A DNA stretch of 64,000 nucleotides from JASJBU01 sp963790775. GTDB lineage: Bacteria > Pseudomonadota > Gammaproteobacteria > Chromatiales > Chromatiaceae. The stretch spans positions 496,001-560,000 of the forward strand of contig CAWBPR010000005.1 in NCBI GenBank assembly GCA_963790775.1, written 5' to 3'. The position numbers and the translations under genes are program-made. Positions within the stretch are counted from its first letter, which is position 1; every line of letters starts with the position of its first letter. Of this stretch, positions 54,964-63,720 are shown in pieces. A model generated the notes under the pieces. The model ran no database searches, was not told where the DNA came from, and saw nothing but the letters and a program-made list of their open reading frames with translations.

Positions 54964-55239
54964 TCATGCAACCTTGATTCTCACCACTTTCATTACTTCT
55001 AGCTCGATGCCTGCCACCATCTTTGTTGACGGATAATAGGTCATGTTGACCCGTTGACCGGTGAGATTCCTGTATTGGCGCTTGCGTTTGTAGTTGAAGG
55101 GCACCTCATACCCTTCCACGAGCAGGGTGTTAATTATCCACTCTCCCTCTTCCCGTTGTACATGAGAGGTCACCTTGAGCATATCGGAGTGAATGAGCTT
55201 TGCATGCTGCTTGAGCAGTTTGTCTGGGTCGGATTGCAT
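54964..55239 (-). CDS. Hypothetical protein, 91 residues
   Basis: A small basic protein with a helix-like start (DPDKLLKQHAKLIHSDML) and a beta-rich second half (REEGEWIINTLLVEGYEVPF, NYKRKRQYRNLTGQRVNMTY, VAGIELEVMKVVRIKVA). The second half reads like one compact sheet domain. I recognise no family. Between it and the preceding gene (54690-54963) nothing is seen. Confidence 0.6.
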   Translation of the reverse strand: MQSDPDKLLKQHAKLIHSDMLKVTSHVQREEGEWIINTLLVEGYEVPFNYKRKRQYRNLTGQRVNMTYYPSTKMVAGIELEVMKVVRIKVA

Positions 55240-55442
55240 GATGTTTCCATGCCGTTCCCTGAAAGAACGAGTGGTTGGGCTGGTTAGAAAAAAATAACGT
55301 CTGACTTGTTGAGATCAAATCTTATCACTTAAAGCGATATGATTTCCGGATGAGGCAGCTGCCCGAATGGTAAATATTGAGTGAATAGTTGAGTCACTCA
55401 GGAGCTACAGCCGGGAATAGAAATGTCGATGTAGCCGTACTA

Positions 55443-55598
55443 TCAGTCGTTTGTCGTCTCAGCATTGGGTGTCTCTGGCAAGTCATCCTGAGCAGGCTGT
55501 TGCTGTGTTTCAGCTTTTTGCTTGCGCTTTTCCTCTTTTTTCTGTTTTTTGGCGATTTCTCGTTGCCGCTTTTCAAACGCATAGTTGGGTTTTGCCAT
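55443..55598 (-). CDS. Small conserved charged protein, 51 residues
   Basis: Reverse-strand ATG at 55598 to TGA at 55443. The N-terminus MAKPNYAFEKRQREIAKKQK, followed by KEEKRKQK and a polar Gln/Glu-rich tail, is a type found as a short stand-alone gene in many proteobacteria. It is probably helical and nucleic-acid- or ribosome-binding, but no function is established. It is easily missed because of its length. Confidence 0.7.
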   Translation of the reverse strand: MAKPNYAFEKRQREIAKKQKKEEKRKQKAETQQQPAQDDLPETPNAETTND

Positions 55599-55906
55599 TG
55601 ATAGCCCTGTTCAGTTGGATTCAAGCTTGGGATTAAGTAATAGGATAACGTATTTTGACCCGCGGCATAAGGAGCGCAAAGCATAATGGCGCATGTTTAA
55701 GTGAATTAAGTCGGTAATACAATCAGTTATGTCGCTGTTGCGTGTCATTCACTATCAGGCGTTATTTCAAAGAATCAACGTATTTGAATATAAGCACGCG
55801 TGCAACAACAATGGAGATAATACGGGACCTTTGTTGGGGGCGCATGGAGGATTAAGGTTTATCAGGCTGAAAATCAGATTAGAATCAAGTGGAAGAGCTT
55901 ATACTG

Positions 55907-56488
55907 TCAAGTCGCCGGTATGGACCTCCGATACGTGACCATTGCAATCAATAGTATGCAGGCGGCCATCATGGCAGCGGGAAATAACACAGTTGTGAGT
56001 GAATAGTTTTCCAGCGCCATGAGTACGATGATATTGCGGGCAGTGAACAGAGCGGAAAAAACCAATGATTCTGAATGCGGGAAAAGATAGGCTTTCCTGA
56101 CTGTTGGACCAAATCCAAGAATATCGACCGTAGTGAGGATTATAACGGCCCATACCGGGTCAGCTGTAAGATACCAGAACAGCACGGCAGACATGGCTGA
56201 AACGAAGAACAACCAGTCTTTGTGGGTGATTGAGATATCGGTCCGTTTAATATAAGCCAATATGGCAATAAAAATAGTAATACTCCCGGAAACACCGATC
56301 GGCCAGGCTCCAGCACCTCCATTGCCTTCAAGCTGCGCGAGAAACACAACAAATGTCGTTGTGCCCCAAATCACCCAGGAAAATACATGGGGTTGAATTG
56401 TGCATTTGATGATTGAACGTATGTAAGGGAAAAAAGCAACGCAGGTAAGCACAATCGCTGTAGCGCTTAACAGCTCTTTATACGACAT
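55907..56488 (-). CDS. Hypothetical membrane protein (PQ-loop/SWEET-like features)
   Basis: 193 residues with six to seven hydrophobic helices: LSATAIVLTCVAFFPYIRSI, VFSWVIWGTTTFVVFLAQL, GSITIFIAILAYI, WLFFVSAMSAVLFWYLTA and others. PYIRS and QPHVFSWVIWG resemble the Pro-containing helix starts of SemiSWEET/PQ-loop proteins, but the match is loose. No adjacent gene gives a clue. The ATG at 56488 lacks a strong ribosome-binding site. Confidence 0.6.
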   Translation of the reverse strand: MSYKELLSATAIVLTCVAFFPYIRSIIKCTIQPHVFSWVIWGTTTFVVFLAQLEGNGGAGAWPIGVSGSITIFIAILAYIKRTDISITHKDWLFFVSAMSAVLFWYLTADPVWAVIILTTVDILGFGPTVRKAYLFPHSESLVFSALFTARNIIVLMALENYSLTTVLFPAAMMAACILLIAMVTYRRSIPAT

Positions 56489-56737
56489 GGTGATTTCGCT
56501 AGTCTGGTATGTCGGTGTGAACGATCTTGGCCTGCTGCTTATGCGGTTTTTGGGGATCGCTTTGCATGCTGTTTCTATCCGCTTAGTGTGAGGGATAAAA
56601 ATGGATGTGAATTTTCATGGTTCTTGTATTCCACGTCCACATGAGGGCGGATGTTTTCTGTCCAGAATTATTTCACCTATGAGATTTTCAGTTTAGTAGA
56701 GTGGGTGCTGCCTTCGCGGTCGATCTTAGATCTCAAT

Positions 56738-56894
56738 TCAATCAAGATTGACCACTTCGATATCCAGTTCTTTTACGAAATTATTTTTCTGTTTCCTTGC
56801 TGTGGATTCTGGCTATATTAATACCTTTATCACCTTGCCAGATCCCTGCCAAGGGGGCTGGAGGACCGAGGTTTTTAATGATTTCATTGCTCAT
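56738..56894 (-). pseudogene. Nitrobindin-like (haem-binding beta-barrel) gene remnant
   Basis: The start MSNEIIKNLGPPAPLAGIWQ followed by GDKGINIA is characteristic of the N-terminus of the nitrobindin-like/THAP4-type haem-binding barrel family. The frame then breaks at an A-run (KETEK stop; one base more gives NNFVKELDIEVVNLD) and ends after about 50 residues instead of 150-200. The rest of the barrel is missing. It is a truncated, frameshifted remnant. Confidence 0.6.
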
Positions 56895-56972
56895 GTTTCT
56901 TCTTTGGTAAAATATTAAGAAGTACTTGAAATTAATATTCATGATTAAACACGTCTGACCCATCGAACCCAG

Positions 56973-57134
56973 GAACCGGAGGCGCGAAAGATGGACAAGA
57001 GACGGGAAGTCATGGCCGTGACAAAGGATGGTTCGAAGTCATCGGTGGAAATCGGTTTGAATCTCAATTCCGATAAAGTTTGGTGGCTGGTCTTGGTCAG
57101 CATCACCAATCTGTCTGTGCGCAAGGATACCTAA
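56973..57134 (+). pseudogene. Duplicated fragment of the PAS-sensor gene
   Basis: The frame EAR-MDKRREVMAVTKDGSK, SSVEIGLNLNSDK, LVLVSITNLSVRKDT is a diverged copy of the last 52 codons of the PAS domain of the Cache-PAS sensor (59723-59878). No upstream part of the gene is present. It is one end of a decayed duplicated block; the other end is at 58094. Confidence 0.7.
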
Positions 57135-57283
57135 TTGTCAATCGACAATTAGGTATCTTCCTGACGAGGACCAAGCGGGACAGGATCTATGCAATGCGCC
57201 CATGGACTGTCTGCGTTTTATCTACCCGATTGACCCCCTCAAAGTACGCCAACAGCGTTGGACGGCGTAGTGAACTGAAGGAT
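57135..57283. other. Short gap inside the decayed duplication
   Basis: About 150 bases including the inverted pair CCTAATTGTC and GACAATTAGG directly after the PAS fragment (57130-57152), a possible terminator. No gene. Confidence 0.4.
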
Positions 57284-57793
57284 TTACAGTTCTCCCAATG
57301 CACCGGCACTCATGATGCTGTAAATATTATTACGGACCTTCATGGCAAGAGGTTTCAATTCGTCTGGTAGCTTGGCTTTGCTCATGGTGCTGTCCATGTT
57401 CAAGGTGATCAGCCACGGCTTGCCGTCGTTGTCTTCGACCAGCGCGATGCGGCATGGCAGGTAACCGGCGAAGGCCAGGTTAGCGCTTACTATTTTAGCG
57501 GCGATTGAGGCATCACAGAATTGATAGATCTCCATTTGCGCTGACTCGCCCCCCATCGCCTTGACCTGTTCAGACAAGGGCATGTGCGCGACCAGTTTGA
57601 AGTTCAACATATTTGCGCGCAGTTTCATGGAGTCGATGGCATCATCAATGCCGATATCCTCGGCCAGAGGGCACTTGATCATTTCCAGATCAATTTCCGT
57701 ACAGTCATCCGGCAATTTAAACATCTCGTCAGCAAAAAGGGGTGTTTGCCAGAGTATCAGTAGCGACAATGCAACGAGCAGTGATTTCATCAT
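57284..57793 (-). CDS. Exported DUF302-domain protein
   Basis: About 169 residues from the ATG at 57793, a signal-peptide start (LLVALSLLILWQTPLFADE); the frame is open upstream but without a good start. The mature protein matches DUF302: YQFCDASIAAKIVSANLAFA, then GYLPCRIALVEDNDGKPWLI and the C-terminal helix. DUF302 proteins are small periplasmic or cytoplasmic proteins of unknown role, often near sulfur or metal genes. It interrupts the duplicated sensor block on the opposite strand. Confidence 0.75.
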   Translation of the reverse strand: MMKSLLVALSLLILWQTPLFADEMFKLPDDCTEIDLEMIKCPLAEDIGIDDAIDSMKLRANMLNFKLVAHMPLSEQVKAMGGESAQMEIYQFCDASIAAKIVSANLAFAGYLPCRIALVEDNDGKPWLITLNMDSTMSKAKLPDELKPLAMKVRNNIYSIMSAGALGEL

Positions 57794-58093
57794 AGTTGTA
57801 TCTCTGAATATTTGGGAGGTTTGGCTGTATTGCCCGCGCGGCAGGTTGCCGTTGAGCGAACGAGTCGTTGTCACTCGAGGTCCTCAATATGGAACACCTG
57901 CAAAAGCATAACAAAGATCTTGCCGAAGTGATATTTCACCGAAGACAGGTGCAAGACACCTTGCTGGAAACCACAAGAGTCGTTCGAGATAACCGGAATA
58001 GGCCCATCTCTCGGCGCCAGGGTATTACCGAGGACAGGAGGTCAGCTAGGCGTGGATCGTATAAAGTATGCATTCAGTGCCCGGAGGTTTAGA
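57794..58093. other. Gap; part of duplicated block
   Basis: About 300 bases. The end (about 58000-58060) resembles 59960-60010 upstream of the intact paralogue. A 74-codon frame (57868-58092) has no known features. Confidence 0.35.
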
Positions 58094-58246
58094 ATGAAGC
58101 ATACGATTAGACTGGGTTTTCATGTGATGGAATTTTCTCCACAAGCACAAGCAAGACGTCGCCGAGTGCCCAGGGCCTTGGTGTTGGTCATGCTGTCGAT
58201 GCCGATCTCCGGCGTTGACGCGGGTGAGAGATCATCGCGCGCGTAG
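58094..58246 (+). pseudogene. Duplicated 5' fragment of the exported-protein gene
   Basis: The first 50 codons (GFHVMEFSPQAQARRRRVPR, LVMLSMPIS) are a copy of the signal region of the intact gene at 60046 (GFHVMDDVPQAQVSRRRVVG, LLLLTMPMS). Shortly after the signal sequence the frame stops, and similarity fades by about 58270. It is a decayed paralogue. Confidence 0.7.
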
Positions 58247-58347
58247 ATCTCGACACCGGTCGAAATAGTACGGAAACGACAGTCGTCAGAAACAAATCAA
58301 TACAAGCTGTATGATTTAGAATGTCTATTATTTGAAACGGTTCTACG

Positions 58348-59910
58348 ATGTCAGAAAATCACCCAAACTCCATGGTGAAAAACGTACGATTCCCCATCTA
58401 TGAATTTCTCGCCCTATTCCTGCCGATAACGGTTTTGGTTATGGTAGTGGGATTTTCTTATGCCGAGTTGCAACTGGAGAACCACATCGATGAGATCATC
58501 GATCAAGACAGCTCCCGGCTTCATCGTATCAGTGGATTTATCGGCGCCGAGGTATCCGGATCGCTCAACCATCTGCTCTCCCTCGCTAAAGAACCTGTCA
58601 CCCTGCAGGCCTTGAATTCACAGCATCCGAGTTACTTGAAGGCGCTGGAGGCGTCGTTTCTGACGCTCGCGCAAAGAAATCCGCAATATCAGCAGATTCG
58701 ATGGATCGATGAAACCGGTCGTGAAAAGGTCAGGGTCATGCACGACAAGGGAGATCCTTATGTAGTGGCCATGCGGGATCTTCAAGACAAGGGTCAACGC
58801 TATTATTTTACAGAGGCCAACGCATTGTTGCCTGGGGAATTGTATATTTCCAAAGTCGACTTGAATGTTGAGAGCGGAGAAATCGAGACGCCGCCCAGGC
58901 CGATGATTCGTATCGCCACGCCTGTTGTAAACAGCAATCGCGATCATCGAGGCATCATTATCTTCAATATTTCGATGCGAAATCTGTTTAATTTGGTGCG
59001 GGATTCGAGAGAATCGGGCCTGCCGACACGTTATATGCTGCTCAATCAGAAAGGGGAGCTGCTAAGCAGCTGGGTCGAGCATTCCCAGACAGCTGAAACG
59101 TTTGAAGAAAGCGTCGATTTCCCGGCTTCCCATTCTCAGGTCTGGCAGAAGATTTCTCTGGTTGAGACAGGTAATACGGAAACGGTGGACGGAATGTGGA
59201 CCTGGAAAACGCTTTCCCCTGTCGATACCTTCAAGCGCTTGAGTCAGACAATGCCGGAAAACAGGGTGGTCTTCGAGAGATTGATTACCGATGAGTTTTC
59301 ACTGACACTGCTGGCGCATCGGCCTGTCTCATCCCTGGTTGATATGCGTCAGACGAGCCGCATGATGATCTCTCTCGGAATGTTGATGGGGCTGTCGATC
59401 TACGGCTTTTCGCTTTTTCTGTATCTTCACGGTCATGTTCGTGCGCGACATGCCGAACTCAACGCCACATACGCGCTGGCGCGCGCATCCAATATGGAAC
59501 GCCTGAAGGAACTCGAAGAGCGTTTCCGTCGCCTGGTTGAGGCTAGCAGCATCGGTCAACTGGTGGTTGACGACACTGGCATAATTGAAATATCCAATCC
59601 CGCCTCTGCAGAAATGTTGGGGTATGAACGACGGGAACTGGAGGGCCAATCAGTAGATATATTGTTGCCCGATGCTCTTCAACAGCAACACGTACACCTG
59701 CGTGAGCAATATCTAAAGAACCCAGAGGCGCGTAGGATGGGTGAGGGACGGGAATTGATGGCTCAGAAAAAAGATGGTTCGAAAGTTTCGGTGGAAGTCG
59801 GCTTGAACCCCTATTCCGACAACGGTCGCCGTCTGATCGTGGTGAGCATCATCGACTTGTCTGTCCGCAAGGGTACCTCAGCATCAAGCAACAATGAGTC
59901 ATCATCCTGA
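58348..59910 (+). CDS. Membrane sensor with Cache-like periplasmic domain and PAS domain
   Basis: 520 residues. TM1 is at about 20-42 (FLALFLPITVLVMVVGFSYA). A periplasmic double-Cache-like domain (about 45-335) includes RNPQYQQIRWIDETGREKVR and PMIRIATPVVN, typical of dCache_1. TM2 is at about 342-363. A helical linker is followed by a PAS domain (about 395-505; RFRRLVEASSIGQLVVDDTG, NPASAEMLGYERRELEGQS). No kinase, GGDEF or MCP part follows; the protein ends with Ser/Asn-rich residues. A truncated sensor or one that works through a separate partner. ATG at 58348. Confidence 0.85.
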   Translation: MSENHPNSMVKNVRFPIYEFLALFLPITVLVMVVGFSYAELQLENHIDEIIDQDSSRLHRISGFIGAEVSGSLNHLLSLAKEPVTLQALNSQHPSYLKALEASFLTLAQRNPQYQQIRWIDETGREKVRVMHDKGDPYVVAMRDLQDKGQRYYFTEANALLPGELYISKVDLNVESGEIETPPRPMIRIATPVVNSNRDHRGIIIFNISMRNLFNLVRDSRESGLPTRYMLLNQKGELLSSWVEHSQTAETFEESVDFPASHSQVWQKISLVETGNTETVDGMWTWKTLSPVDTFKRLSQTMPENRVVFERLITDEFSLTLLAHRPVSSLVDMRQTSRMMISLGMLMGLSIYGFSLFLYLHGHVRARHAELNATYALARASNMERLKELEERFRRLVEASSIGQLVVDDTGIIEISNPASAEMLGYERRELEGQSVDILLPDALQQQHVHLREQYLKNPEARRMGEGRELMAQKKDGSKVSVEVGLNPYSDNGRRLIVVSIIDLSVRKGTSASSNNESSS

Positions 59911-60045
59911 TATGCCAGCAATTGCAGGCCGTCAGAAACCATGATGAGGGTTCAAGAAAACTGGATCAGGCTCGCCTCACGGAGCGAACGGTTATTTCCG
60001 GGGACAGGCGGCTAAACGTGTGCATGCATCGCCTTGGGGGCTAAA

Positions 60046-60669
60046 ATGCATTATTTGATCCAACCTGGTTTTCATGTGATGGATGATGTACCGCAAGCAC
60101 AAGTAAGCCGTCGCCGAGTGGTTGGAGCCTTAGTGTTGCTCCTGTTAACGATGCCGATGTCCAGTGCTGGCGAGACTGGGGTCATAGCGCGCGTTAATCC
60201 CGACACCGGGCTCAAAAGCTGGCAATTCGAAGGTGAGGGTCTGGCAATCGAGTTTCTGCAGGTTCCGCCGGATTTCATTCGAGCGAGCTATGCTGCACGC
60301 GGCCTGCCGAAGGAACTGATTGAATCGGTCGCTACACGGTGTGTGTTCGGCAGTATCGTGCGCAACCTTAGTGATCAGCCCCTCTCCTATCGCGTTGCGG
60401 ATTGGCGCTATCTGTCCGTCGACGCTGTGGAGCACAAAATCAAGACCAAGACCCAGTGGCTGGAGCAGTGGCACGACATGGGTGTACGTTTCAATTGGTC
60501 TATGCTCGCCGATGATGTGACCTTTTCCAAAGGTGACTGGATACAAGGTTTCACCACAGTCGCGGAACCGCACGGCAGTCACATCGGTCTGAAGGTCGTC
60601 TGGTCAATCGCAGGAAAACGTCATGAAAAGATCCTACCCAACCTGGAATGTGCTCCAGCACCTGAATAA
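60046..60669 (+). CDS. Exported protein of unknown function, coupled to tlpA-like gene
   Basis: 207 residues from the ATG at 60046 (an ATG at 60034 is the alternative). An unusual N-terminus has 25 polar residues before a signal-like helix (VVGALVLLLLTMPMSSAGE), recalling a Tat-like SRRRVVG arrangement. The mature part is beta-rich (IARVNPDTGLKSWQFEGEGL; ESVATRCVFGSIVRNLSDQP; GDWIQGFTTVAEPHG) with two cysteines (one near the C-terminus). It overlaps the TlpA-like gene by 47 bases, so the two are translated together; TlpA may reduce its disulfide or haem-site cysteines (inference). Confidence 0.65.
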   Translation: MHYLIQPGFHVMDDVPQAQVSRRRVVGALVLLLLTMPMSSAGETGVIARVNPDTGLKSWQFEGEGLAIEFLQVPPDFIRASYAARGLPKELIESVATRCVFGSIVRNLSDQPLSYRVADWRYLSVDAVEHKIKTKTQWLEQWHDMGVRFNWSMLADDVTFSKGDWIQGFTTVAEPHGSHIGLKVVWSIAGKRHEKILPNLECAPAPE

Positions 60670-61198
60670 GCTGGCTGTTACTTACGCCCTTGGCTGCTTG
60701 TTGCTGCCGCTGTATGCCGTGGCCGAGCAACCGCCACTCAGCCACACCATGACCCTGCAGTCCCCGCCACTGACGGCACCGGATTTCACCCTGCTGGATA
60801 TGGATGACGAGATCTACACGCTCAGCAGCTACCGGGGCAAGGTGGTGATGCTCAACTTCTGGGCCACCTGGTGCCCGCCCTGTCGGCGCGAGATGCCCTC
60901 CCTGGAACGCCTGTACAGCAAACTCAAGGACCAGGGCTTTGTGGTAATCGCGGTCAACCAGTTCGAAAGCCCGGATCTGGTCTTTGAGTTCACCGGTCGA
61001 CTCAGCTTGGAGCCGACCTTTCCGATTCTGTTCGATCGTGACAGCCGCGTGGCGGAACAGTTCGGGGTCAAGGGTTTACCCACCACCTACCTGCTGGATA
61101 AGGATGGCCGAATCCGCTATCGCGCCATCGGTGGACGGGAATTCGATCACGCCGAGATCGAAGAGATGATCAAGGGCTTGTTGAAACCAGCCGGTTAA
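60623..61198 (+). CDS. TlpA/ResA-type periplasmic thioredoxin
   Basis: 191 residues: signal peptide to about residue 34, then an AhpC/TSA-thioredoxin domain. The active site FWATWCPPCRREMPSLE carries the WCPPC redox motif; the cis-Pro segment GVKGLPTTYLLDKDGRIRYR is conserved. Proteins of this type reduce disulfides in the periplasm, for cytochrome c maturation or other targets. AGGAAA lies before the ATG, inside the upstream gene (47-base overlap). The partner is probably the exported protein encoded by that gene. Confidence 0.88.
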   Translation: MKRSYPTWNVLQHLNKLAVTYALGCLLLPLYAVAEQPPLSHTMTLQSPPLTAPDFTLLDMDDEIYTLSSYRGKVVMLNFWATWCPPCRREMPSLERLYSKLKDQGFVVIAVNQFESPDLVFEFTGRLSLEPTFPILFDRDSRVAEQFGVKGLPTTYLLDKDGRIRYRAIGGREFDHAEIEEMIKGLLKPAG

Positions 61199-61317
61199 TG
61201 GGTGGCCCTTTTAAGATATCAAACAATCAATCTAGACTATTGTAGATCCAGAAATCGCTACAAAGCGAGTACTGACCCCGCGAGCCAATAAACTCAAGGG
61301 TAAATAGCCCTACCTAT
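61199..61317. other. Short gap after tlpA-like gene
   Basis: About 120 AT-rich bases with no clear terminator. Confidence 0.3.
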
Positions 61318-61662
61318 TTAGGCGCAGGGCTCGTATTTGTCACACGTGCCAATGCCTTTTATCACGTCGAGAAAATGACGCGGATGCAAGCGTCCAAGCT
61401 CACTTTCAGAAATGGGCCAATCTCCGTAGAGCTGACTCCGCTCCTCATGCTGTACAATGGATTTCTGCACCAGCATGTTGCATAAGTCCGGCATCCATCT
61501 TTCTTCGCCGGAACATTTATTCTTAAATTTTACTTGCTTACACAACAGTTCCAACCCTCGATCCGCACAGACACGTTGCGTAACCCACTGTACCTTATCA
61601 GTGCACACCCAGTTGCCGAAAAAGCATCCGCACCAATTTGCCAATATCTTCCTGATATGCAT
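61318..61662 (-). CDS. Cysteine-rich hypothetical protein
   Basis: 114 residues with nine cysteines, spread as C-x-C near the start (NWCGCFFGNWVC) and then singly to the C-terminus (GTCDKYEPCA). A basic, hydrophobic start (MHIRKILANWCGCFFGNWV) could be a poor signal sequence. The spacing fits neither known ferredoxin nor zinc-ribbon patterns. It follows the TlpA gene in the opposite direction. If exported, the disulfides would make it a possible client of TlpA-type reductases, but this is a guess. Confidence 0.5.
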   Translation of the reverse strand: MHIRKILANWCGCFFGNWVCTDKVQWVTQRVCADRGLELLCKQVKFKNKCSGEERWMPDLCNMLVQKSIVQHEERSQLYGDWPISESELGRLHPRHFLDVIKGIGTCDKYEPCA

Positions 61663-61838
61663 TTTGTCTTACCCCTTGACTGCCTAGAAAATAAGGATTC
61701 CAGATTGTAATTTTTAAATCCTTCATAAATATGCGTCAATGCGAAATCGCAAGATGCTTCCAGTAAAATAAGTGTCTGACCTTACCGATATTGTATGCCG
61801 CAATGTAGAATCAAAGGTGACCCTTTTGGCTGGGGAGA
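61663..61838. other. Short gap
   Basis: About 175 bases without a recognised feature. Confidence 0.25.
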
Positions 61839-62069
61839 TCAAGTGAATAAGCCCGCCGATACAGGCAAGGCGAAGAGGATAGCTGCGGCAATCACCCAGA
61901 AGAGCAGTGCGACGTAGCCACTGAGCAGCAGATTGCAGCCGAAGCCTGGCTGATAAATCGACTGCACGAGCAACAGCACCACATCCCCCGTAGAGTGGAT
62001 TTCCAGACCGGGTTCGGCTCCGGTGAACCAGAGGCCGAACTGCACCAGCATCCAGACGCTGGTTATCAT
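61839..62069 (-). CDS. Possible small membrane protein or membrane-protein fragment
   Basis: 76 residues with two or three hydrophobic segments (VVLLLVQSIYQPGFG; LSGYVALLFWVIAAAILFAL). The frame is open a further 25 codons upstream to a stop without a better start, so it may be the C-terminal piece of a larger lost gene. No family recognised. Confidence 0.35.
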   Translation of the reverse strand: MITSVWMLVQFGLWFTGAEPGLEIHSTGDVVLLLVQSIYQPGFGCNLLLSGYVALLFWVIAAAILFALPVSAGLFT

Positions 62070-62836
62070 GTAGATCAGCCCTGCAAGGTTATCGAACCTG
62101 CGAAATGGTTTCTACAAGGACTGGGAGATTATGGCCATGAGTCCACCATCTTTAAGACCAATCTGGAAGCTAGACTCCGGTTGCTTATTCGAGAAAATAT
62201 TCAACATGATCAGCCGACTAAGTAAAGGTATTAAATTCTTGGCTCATATCTACATCAATTCCTTTTGCAAGATAACCGAGTCTTTCAAAATTGATGGCAG
62301 AAATCAATGAGACCCCGTCAACCATGCCGAGACAAGGATATGACAAGAGTATGTTGTAAATCACCTGGGGGAGGTGCCCCTACAGTCGTGTGAGGGGACG
62401 AAGTAAGGGCTTATGTATGGTTTAGCTTCACGCTGAATTACAACATGAAAACGGTATGTCGCAAATGCCACAATGCCAAAATGCCAGAAAATTTTACAAT
62501 ACGAGAACTGACCCTAAGCGCTCTGCTAAGCGCTGATACCTGCCTGAATAGCTGTAAATATTCAGCAACTGAACTGGTAATAGCTTATATACCCAGAATA
62601 GTTATCGTCTTATTGTAAGATTCAGACTGATAGCATTGAAGAAAGATTCAACGTTAGCAGGATTTCGGAAAATACAATGTCCATAAGTTATGTTGAAGAA
62701 ACACGATGGCATCAAATTGGCAAATGCTTATAATTTGGCTAAATTTAACCTGCATCAGCCTGAGAATGGTAAATCGTTATGATAAAAATCGTGCAATAGG
62801 TCATCTTAAAAACGCTAATTGAGCAGGAGGCCCACA
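62070..62836. other. Long AT-rich region, nothing recognised
   Basis: About 770 bases. Short frames occur on both strands but none has start signals or recognisable motifs. AGCAGGAGG lies a few bases before the ATG at 62837. Confidence 0.35.
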
Positions 62837-63720
62837 ATGCGTATTCCTGTAACGATGCTGGCATTGGCCCTGGCGATATCGACCGCAGCCCATGCTAGAA
62901 ATTTCACTACTTCGGGAATATTGGGCGATCAATCACGTGTGAATAATTGCACCAGACCGTGTTTCAAGGCATCCCCGGAGAGACGGCAGAGCCTTTGACA
63001 CCCATGCCATGAGGGCCGCGTGCTAATAAATCGCGATGTTTACGTAGGCTGGCAGTGTTATTACAATTTCGTTTTTCGCAACCGGCAAAGCAAATCCTGG
63101 GTCGCGCGCACGAACATGACTGGCTCGGGCTATCAAAGCTTTTTCGACAAACAGGTTGCCGCAGGACGTTGTCTGCGCGCGCTCGACATTTACCGCAAGG
63201 GGAAACGGATCCGCTATGCTGCGGTCTTCAAGAGCCATGGCTGCACGAAGCAACAGGCCTATCACAGCCTGTCGGCCTCGGGACATCAGGCAAAGGTCGA
63301 TGCCTGGGGGCAGCAGGGCTGGGTGCCGATCAATGTGGGCGTGGTCTCCATAGGTGGAAAACGGACCTATGCGGCCTTCTGGGAAAGGCGGGCGAGCGGC
63401 CGTTGCCTTGAAATTCCATGACGCGCGATCAGCTCGCCGAAGGAAAATGCGAACGAGGTCAGGAATGGAAACTGGAAGGATGATCTGAACGCCTATACGC
63501 ACGACCAAGGCCAGCTCCCGCGCTTTGTCGGTATCTGGCTAAGGCACCGAAGGCGGCGGGCGTGATCGCTAATATCCAGGGCAAGCCCTTGGGGGATTTT
63601 GCAAAGGTGGCCATGAAGAAAAAGCTGTGGGCGCGCTATGTGACCGGTTACGGTGTCGGGTCAGGCCATCGGTTCGATGCGGCGGTCTACAAGCCAAAAG
63701 TGTGTTTGGAAATGCGGTAG
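62837..63720 (+). pseudogene. Exported tandem-repeat (BTRD1/polyglycine-hydrolase-type) protein, decayed
   Basis: The ATG at 62837 follows AGGAGG and starts a clear signal peptide (RIPVTMLALALAISTAAHA) that stops after 53 codons. Frame 63020-63421 then reads GYQSFFDKQVAAGRCLRALD, IYRKGKRIRYAAVF, GWVPINVGVVSIGGKRTYAA, FWERRASG, two repeats of the structural domain found as tandem copies (BTRD1-type) in exported serine hydrolases. A further piece (KLWARYVTGYGVGSGHRFDA, AVYKP) appears at about 63565-63705 in another frame. At least three frame breaks; no catalytic domain is present. It is a broken gene. Confidence 0.6.
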
